Part shown: positions 38,301-46,500 of the stretch, piece by piece
Numbering within the stretch: the stretch's first letter is position 1
Layout: each line of letters starts with the position of its first letter
NCBI GenBank assembly: GCA_035048485.1
Contig: CM068585.1
Coordinates: forward strand, 57,012,198 to 57,076,197
Direction: 5' to 3'
Origin: Pteria penguin
Lineage: Eukaryota > Mollusca > Bivalvia > Pterioida > Pteriidae
DNA: 64,000 bases
The notes under the pieces: model-generated
Database searches by the model: none
Told to the model about the DNA's origin: nothing
What the model saw: only the letters and a program-made list of their open reading frames with translations
Translations under genes and position numbers: made by a program

Positions 38301-41300
38301 TCCACATGCGACATAAAGAGACATCTCTTCTCCTCCACATGCGACATAAAGAGACATCTCTTCTACTCGACATGCAACATAAAGAGACATCTCTTCTCTC
38401 CGACATGCGACATAAAGAGACGTCTCTTCTCCTCGACATGCAACATAAAGAGCCATCTATTCTCCTCGACATGCGACATAAAGAGACATCTCTTCTTCTC
38501 AACATGCGACACAAAGAGACATCTCTTCTCCTCGACATGCGACATAAAGAGACGTCTCTTCTCCTCGACATGCGACATAAAAAGACATTTCTTCTCCTCG
38601 ACATACGATATAGAAAGACATCGCTTCTGCTCGATAAACGTCATATGATTCAAACATTAGGTGACCCCAAAGTATAATTGTCTTGCAATTGTCCCGACGG
38701 CGGTAGCCATGCATTATATCAAAGTGTGAATGTCAGTCTGTGGATGTCGAAGGCGTTTAATTACTTTAGAACCCGGTTATTGAACTGGCTATTGCCTAGA
38801 ATTGTACATTCCTACACTACAAAGATCGAATTCCCTGCGTATCTCGGCTGACTATTTTTACGTGGACAATCGCGTTCACATCGCCGCACATCACTTAGCC
38901 ACCGCGATGGTCGATCGCGGGGATTCACTGCAATATTGCGGTTGATTGCGGCTATACATCATTTAGCTATTGAATGTACATTTAAGCCTCTTTAAATATT
39001 TTCTAAATATCGAGGTGTAACATATGACTTCAAATACCGAATATATATGTACATTTTAGCATTTTATATGTCTTTATCCGCAGACATATGTCATCAAATA
39101 CCGAAATATATGCACATTACCATTAATAGGCGTCTTTTTCTTATGTATAATATATCCACATGTAAATATCTTGTAGAACAAATGCAAGAAGTACTGGCCA
39201 GATGTGAATGAGCATGAAAAACATGGAAGATTTACTCTGTCGATAATCGACGAGCGAACATGTTCATACTACACTCAAAGAGAAATAAAATTAGAGGACA
39301 ACAAGGTTATTTTACATAATATTTAAATCTCTTTAGGTAACCATTGATCTCTACGTTCTGCTTGAAATTGAATAGTTACTTCTGTATTTTGTAATATATT
39401 ATATTATTGTAACATATTTCCTTGTACTGTGGTGCTCGTGAACATGTATCCTGAAGGATGTGACTTAAGTGTCATACATATATCTTCATGTTGTGTGGTG
39501 TTGACACTAGCACTTATCCTTACAATGTTTGTCTACTTTCTTCATAGCGGTGCTGCGCTGAACTATTTAGTGCCACCTGTGTAATTTAGACCTGCAGAGA
39601 TGGTTTGACTAGGTAAACAGAAGATGTTTACTTCTCCCTACAATTCTCACTCAACTCTGGTTTTCGGGCATTCATAAAATTCAGATGTGGTACATCGTTG
39701 CTTGTTCCAGAGTATCGAATCATCTGTTGGCTTTCTTATTCATAAAATTCCTGTGAATTCAAGAAGAAAAATTTGTTTAAAATTTGACCTGGTCCGCTAA
39801 AATTTTTTAATTCGTTTTAATTTTATATTATTCCACATTTGACGTCGAGTACAAAAGTGCATACCTACTTCATTTTCTATAATTTAGAAAAGAAATACAG
39901 AACTTGTACAAATAGGTAAATTAGGCGCGAATATCAAATGAAACATATCGACGTGGAATAGAGTGTTCGGAAATTAAGATAATTTGATAAATCTTATAGA
40001 GACTTTAGTGTTATAATTCACCATTTAAATGCAGAGCAAACAGGCGCGGCGTATTCACCACTTCCACTTCACAGCATGGCCTGATCATGACGTCACAGAT
40101 CCTGTCCTGCTCGTGCAATTTCACAAACAGGTGGAGTCCAAGAAATCCGACATAGCCGGGCCTCTGCTTGTCCATTGCAGGTAAATGACTTTACGAGAAA
40201 TTCACATTCCTATCTTGTCAATGTAAAACAGAACTTACCGGTATATCGAATGATTTTATGTGTATGATTTAAAATAGAAAAATACAAACAAGGCCCAAAT
40301 ATTTCTCTTCTATTACACAATGCTATAGAAATCGATAAATATTATGACCTGAACTTTACATTTAACAACGATTTCAAGGAGTAAAAATTACAATATTATG
40401 TATGTATATTATGAGGAATGCATTTCTCCTTTATGGTATAGTGCTGGAATAGGAAGAACTGGCACTTACATAGGACTAGATGACCTTGTCCATATGGCAA
40501 AACAAACAAACAGAATCAATGTCAAGGAATTCGTAAAGGAAATGAGAGATTGTAGGATGAATATGGTTCAAAAACCGGTATTTAGAAATTATTCACAGAT
40601 AATTATCAATTCATTCTCTTGATCAACATTTAGTTTTACTAAATGTCCTATTCATGACTTGATCCTATCTTGTTATGGCTTATGTCGGCCGTTATTCGTT
40701 TACAATACATGGATTATTCTATATAACTATTCATAAATTATCAACTACCATATTACCAAAATATTTACAGATAACACCTAAGAGTTTGTTTGCAGTTTGC
40801 TTGTATTCCTTCGGACACACATGTTAGTATGTTCTTATTTCGAATGAAATGTGACAACTTTGATTTCAGTCTCAGTATGTGTTACTACATGAAGCGATCC
40901 TGGAAGAGCTACAACTCCCTCACACAACTATAGCCATGTCAGATTTCCCGGCAGAGTGGCGCAAAATAGTATCCGACAAGAGCCCGATCAATCAGCAGCA
41001 AATACGAAAAGAATTTGAGGTTTAACTAATGCATTAACATACGAATGAATACACTCTATGACTGACATTAGTCTATACTACAAGAACTGGCAGTAAACAA
41101 ATCTTGTATCTCCAAGACGTACACGATATTGTAGGTTTCCACATTCTGCGCACTTTGTTAAAGACTTAAATGGAAGCATTTGAAGTCCTGTACATTTTAA
41201 CTTTCATCACATGGTAGCATAATGGTATAATGACATAGCTGTTTCTATTATTCATTAATCATCTAAATTTTAAATTTTTACATTAACAACCATAATTACA

Positions 41301-43437
41301 CCGATACCAATATTTTTGATACGTTTTAGTAGCTATGACAACATGTTTCTATCAAATATTTCATATGACTTTTGGTTCCGTCATAGAGATTGAATGGAAT
41401 GAAAAGAACTTACACTAAGGAGGACTTTTCTGCATCGACAACACAACAGAACAAGCAGAAAAATCGCTCTCAGGCTAGCCTACCGTGTATGTATGATAGC
41501 ACCGATAAAGTAGATTTGAATGTTCAGGTGATATGAATACATATCATATAAATGATGAGCATCACTGTAGAGGCATAAATTGTCGAATCTGGTGCACAAA
41601 ATAATAACACGTATATACATGTGTGTTCTGATATTGATTATAACGAGTGGGCCGGTGTCACTGCTGGTGGACCGAATTCCCCGAGGACATCATTAGTCTA
41701 GTTTTCAGTGCTTCCTCTTTTTTCTGCCGCACTGACGTGAAATATATACTTTGAATTTTCAGTTATGAAATTCTGTAAATCATTCTAAAATCAAGGAGTA
41801 TCTCCCCTATGCATAGCTCTGTCCTTAGATTGATTTTTTTGGCTCACTTGTTCGGACACTTTCGTTTTAGCTTTGCTCTTCAAATACTTATTGACTATTA
41901 GAATTGCAATCATTCGCCCATGAGCATCACTAAAGAGACATACTGTGAAAATGCACATCTGGTGAACAAAATTATAACGTAGATATTTCCTGATGTTTAT
42001 TATATACATATTGTATTAAAGTAATCAATACTGTGAGGGAAAATGTTCAATATTTAAAAAAATTATTGGAAAGTAAAGAAACTGGAAACTTATAATTTTA
42101 TGTACTAGTTGAACTAAATATCAGCGCTTTCTCGACAACAAGCGAAACATTGAGATTGACCTCAGAGTTGATTTCTTTAAATCATTGGGTGGTTGAAAGA
42201 AAAAAGAGGAGTTACTGGCTCAGTTATGTGGCAGAAGTCACCATGGAGCTCTACAATACATGAATATCAATAATATACTAGCACATATAACACATTACAA
42301 AAATATTTGATTGTAGTACAATTACGACACCGACTTAGGACGGTCATTTAATTTGACAAAAGCCAAACAAATTGTGTGGTTAACCGGTTTACGGGCCCAC
42401 CTTCCCACTCACCGTAACAGCAGAACAATCAGAGGACGTACATTCAAAAATTTATAAATAATCCTCCATGTAAAGAACAAGGGTCAACAGGTATCGCATA
42501 TTGAAAGGTCATAAAAATATAAACACGTAAGTTATTGTGAAGAATTATATGTACACAGTATGTTGTATTTGATACATACGTTGGTACTTTTACAACATAT
42601 TTTTATTATATTTTCGTATTAACAATCATAATTCTAGATGTCAACTCAATACAATGCCTTTATTCCTTTACACTACATTTTATCTAGTGGACAGATACCG
42701 GCCATACCTCACAAAGTACATCAAGGGTCGCACGGATTACATCAATGCTGTTGTCATACCTGTAAGTGTGTATTCCTTTGTATTATGAAAGAAACAGTGT
42801 ACCTGTACAATTACTGCACATCTTTATACAGTGCACGTATAACATACACGTGAAGCTATGGGAAAGACATTCATTCATCTTTATACGATGTTTCCATTTA
42901 TAAGAGTACATGTACTTAAAAGTTAAAAGATTCTAAGGTATGGCACGAAAAGTTATAAAATACGAAAGTAACTGATGTCACATGACTATGGCACTAGCAA
43001 AAATATACCACAGTGGGCATTCACGAACCCCCGCAATTCAGAAGTGAGACCAGGTACTGGGATGAGTGAGGGTCTCCTGTTTGGCTAGCCACATTAGCCA
43101 TCAATGCCCTTACAGACGAAACATATATGATTCAGCACTACATATATACATGAATGTGAACGAAGACTGTGAAGAAAGTGTCACAGCCACATAACATCAG
43201 GAAAAAGGGTATAATAACACTTAAGTCAAACCCTCCGCGGAGAACTTTTTTACGAGCTCCACACTGTATAGGGAAAAAGTGTGACGTTCATGTAAAATAA
43301 GAAAGTAAAGGGTGTCACATGGCTATGGCAATACTAACAATGTACCACAGTCAGCATAAGACCCGCAACACACAGAAAGACAACAAATTATAACCATCAA
43401 CCCATATACACCTGCAGACAATAAATTACACCCCCTC

Positions 43438-43512
<75 letters not shown>

Positions 43513-46500
43513 CACTCTGAAGATACATGTGACAGAGAGGCACACCAGTATCCTTTCTTTCGGACGAGACAGTAAAACTGACGTCAAATGTTGCTAAAGG
43601 CGTGGCATTTACACATTTTTCACAGCTTCGGATGGGTATGTTGCATAAGGTGAATTGTTTTCTTTTCTCCTTTATTTTCATCGAGGAGATGCCCTCAAAT
43701 TATGTACTGCCAATAACAATATAGTCAATTGCTGTACTTAACCGGTTTATTGGCCTAAACTCTCTATTTAACACATCATTAGTAAATGAACATGAAATCG
43801 TAAATTTATTTTTATGATTTTAGTCTTAAATAGGTGTAAATGATTTTTGACGTGTTAAAAGAGAAAACAGAAAACATCTGTATGACACAAATTACTTAGG
43901 CATGCACATAAAATATGATAATAGTAAAATTAACACAGAAAAGAGAATATTACGATACCCCCTCAGGATATTAAAGTAACACGTCATTCAACAACGATCA
44001 GCAGGTTTCTCAAAACGAAAGGTCAAAAATTCTTTAACACGAAACGTTAATGAAATAATATTCTAATGTCAAAAATATTTAGGAGACATCAGTAAAAGTA
44101 AACGATGATCTGTCAGTCTGTAAGCGAGCTCGGATACTTGATTTGTCGTAGTCCAGACTAACAATCAGAGGGGACGAATTAGGATAAACAAAAAAAAAAA
44201 CTGGATAAAAGACAAGATAAAAAACAGAATAACGACATATACCAAGTGGGACAGCTTGATTTGTCCGTTATGTGAACCACTGGCAATACAAACGAGTCAG
44301 AGATATTGACAAGATAAATGTAGAGCACTAAGCTTAATAACCGGAAACTCTAAGAGCTCTAAGGGTTGAATCTTAAAAACATCAAGGCTTATGACTATTA
44401 TACACTTTTGATATCTTTATCACCATATTATCTATTTGTTTTTCTTTGACAGTCGCATCGGTCTGCATCTGGATTTATTGTGACGCAGATGCCAGTGAAA
44501 GACACAGTGATTGACTTTTGGAGACTTGTACACGACCAAGAAATTACAGCCATTGTACACTTCGACTCAGATCACAAAGACAAGGTACATACCAAAAGAA
44601 AGCACTCTTCAAATTGTAGAGTTTCATGATATGAAGTATATATATATATATATTCCTAATGAATCGGGGTTTTGTTTCCGCTCTTTCTCTCTTCAGTGTG
44701 AATTTTATCCAGAATCGAACAACGAAATGAACAATGAGTTATTCTGCATCCGGTCTACGTCGGAGAATAAATACGACGAGGACGTTAATGAGAGAGAAGT
44801 TGTTCTCTGTAACAAGGTATTTTCACTCTCATTTATTTCACAGTGTAAACACCATAAAAAGGCATGAGTATCATTTTCATGTTCATTTCGATGGCGAAGT
44901 GTGTGATACAACAAATCAAACCACACATACATAAAAACACACACATAAACACGCACTCTCTGTCTCTGTCAGTTAATGGTAATGAAATAATTCCTTATTT
45001 ATGCCGTATACATATTATAAAATAAAACAGAATTATTACACTCGGACATCTGAGGGGTCATTAGATGATTATCTGGGCATGTTTGTTGTAGTTCTAAGAA
45101 TGCTTATCAACGGAACGTGCAATTGGTTAGTCATCTGTATATTGAGAGGGACTACTAATCCAATGTATCGGGGGTTTTGATTGGATGAAATTATTTAATC
45201 GATCTTGAAACAGATCTTTCTTTTGCTGTAAAATCATGAACTTTAATATCATTTGGCTAATGTAAAGAGTTTATGACCTAAACAATTGTTGCTGTAATGA
45301 AATTTGGCAAGTTTAGAAAGACTTTCTTGACATTAATGTGGATGACCAATGGTAAACTGTTAGATTTATGAAGAGGCTAGAGGCTGGCAAACATTTTGAT
45401 ATATGGGTTATATACATCTGATGTAGAAAGTTATATTAATATTAATACTTCAAAACTTGAATATATATGTGTTATGTTTTATTAAGGACGATGACAAACA
45501 GAAGTCTATAAAATTAGTTTCTGTGAGATTCGGAGCTGGCAAACTCTCTACCTGCATCCAGCTAATTAAAGCAGCGAATCTGGTAAACAACTGGCAACAT
45601 GGAAACAACAGTGGACCCTGTGCAGTTGTCAGCTGGTATGCGCTTATAGTATGATTACAGACTAATGAAAATATTTACCAACCAAACATGTAGCAATACC
45701 AATACTATTATGGTTGTGTATCATAGAATGTCCTGTGTTGACGAGAAATGAAGATCTTGTATTCGTTTCAGTGATGGCACAAAGTCATGTGACGTGTTTT
45801 GTGCAGTCATGATCGCTATGGAAAGCTTGAGCGTGGATAATGAGGTCAATATCTTCCAGATTGCCCATCAGCTACAAATAAGAAGACCAGAATTCTTTCC
45901 CGATTGTGTAAGTATTGAAAACCACATAAACAGGAAGAAGGAAAGCGATTTATCCATTGTGCGAGAGCGTGTGACAAACTAAAGTATTGAGATTCCTGTT
46001 TTTTGCAAATCTATTGTGACAATGTCCTTGGTTTACACTGACTGATTCTAAAGGCAGAAATGCACCACCTAGCATTGAATGCCGGTCATCAGATAAAAAC
46101 TCCATCTCTATGATACTAGATCAGCACAACTCGAAAACAACTTTCAAAACTAATAAATAAGGTCTTGCCGTCAGTGTTAGTAGATTTGAATTCTACTTAC
46201 CATAGCTGTTAAAATATGAAGAATACTCCTTCTGATTTTAAACCAGATACTTTAGCTATGGGTTTCATATATTTATATATTTATATGGTTAAACGTCACT
46301 TACAAATCATTTCACTTATGAGGCGGTTTGCAAATGCTCGATGTATAGCTTTTGTCTTGTGTAACAGACCCTGTGGCATAGCGTCCAGACCATTTTGTAC
46401 GGGGTCCAGACCTTGAAGTACGGGGTCTAGACCCTGTGGTATGGGGTTTATCACCTGTGGCTCATTATCCAGGTTTGTAATACGGGGTATAGACGGGGTT

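Noticed and set aside
40578..40620. Stop at 40620 as the end of the phosphatase
   Set aside because: The exon 14 donor at 40578 joins exon 15, which supplies the missing last helix of D1 and the D2 linker in frame.
41487..41529. Extension of exon 16 to a donor at 41530
   Set aside because: It gives a non-conserved peptide and a wrong phase for exon 17; the donor at 41487 restores LPLDRYRPYL.
42638..42853. ORF starting MSTQYNAF as a coding start
   Set aside because: Only 42688-42761 in another frame is conserved (DRYRPYL...YINAVVIP); the ORF is in the wrong frame.
43323..43681. Cys/Val repeat ORFs
   Set aside because: Translation of the AC dinucleotide repeat.
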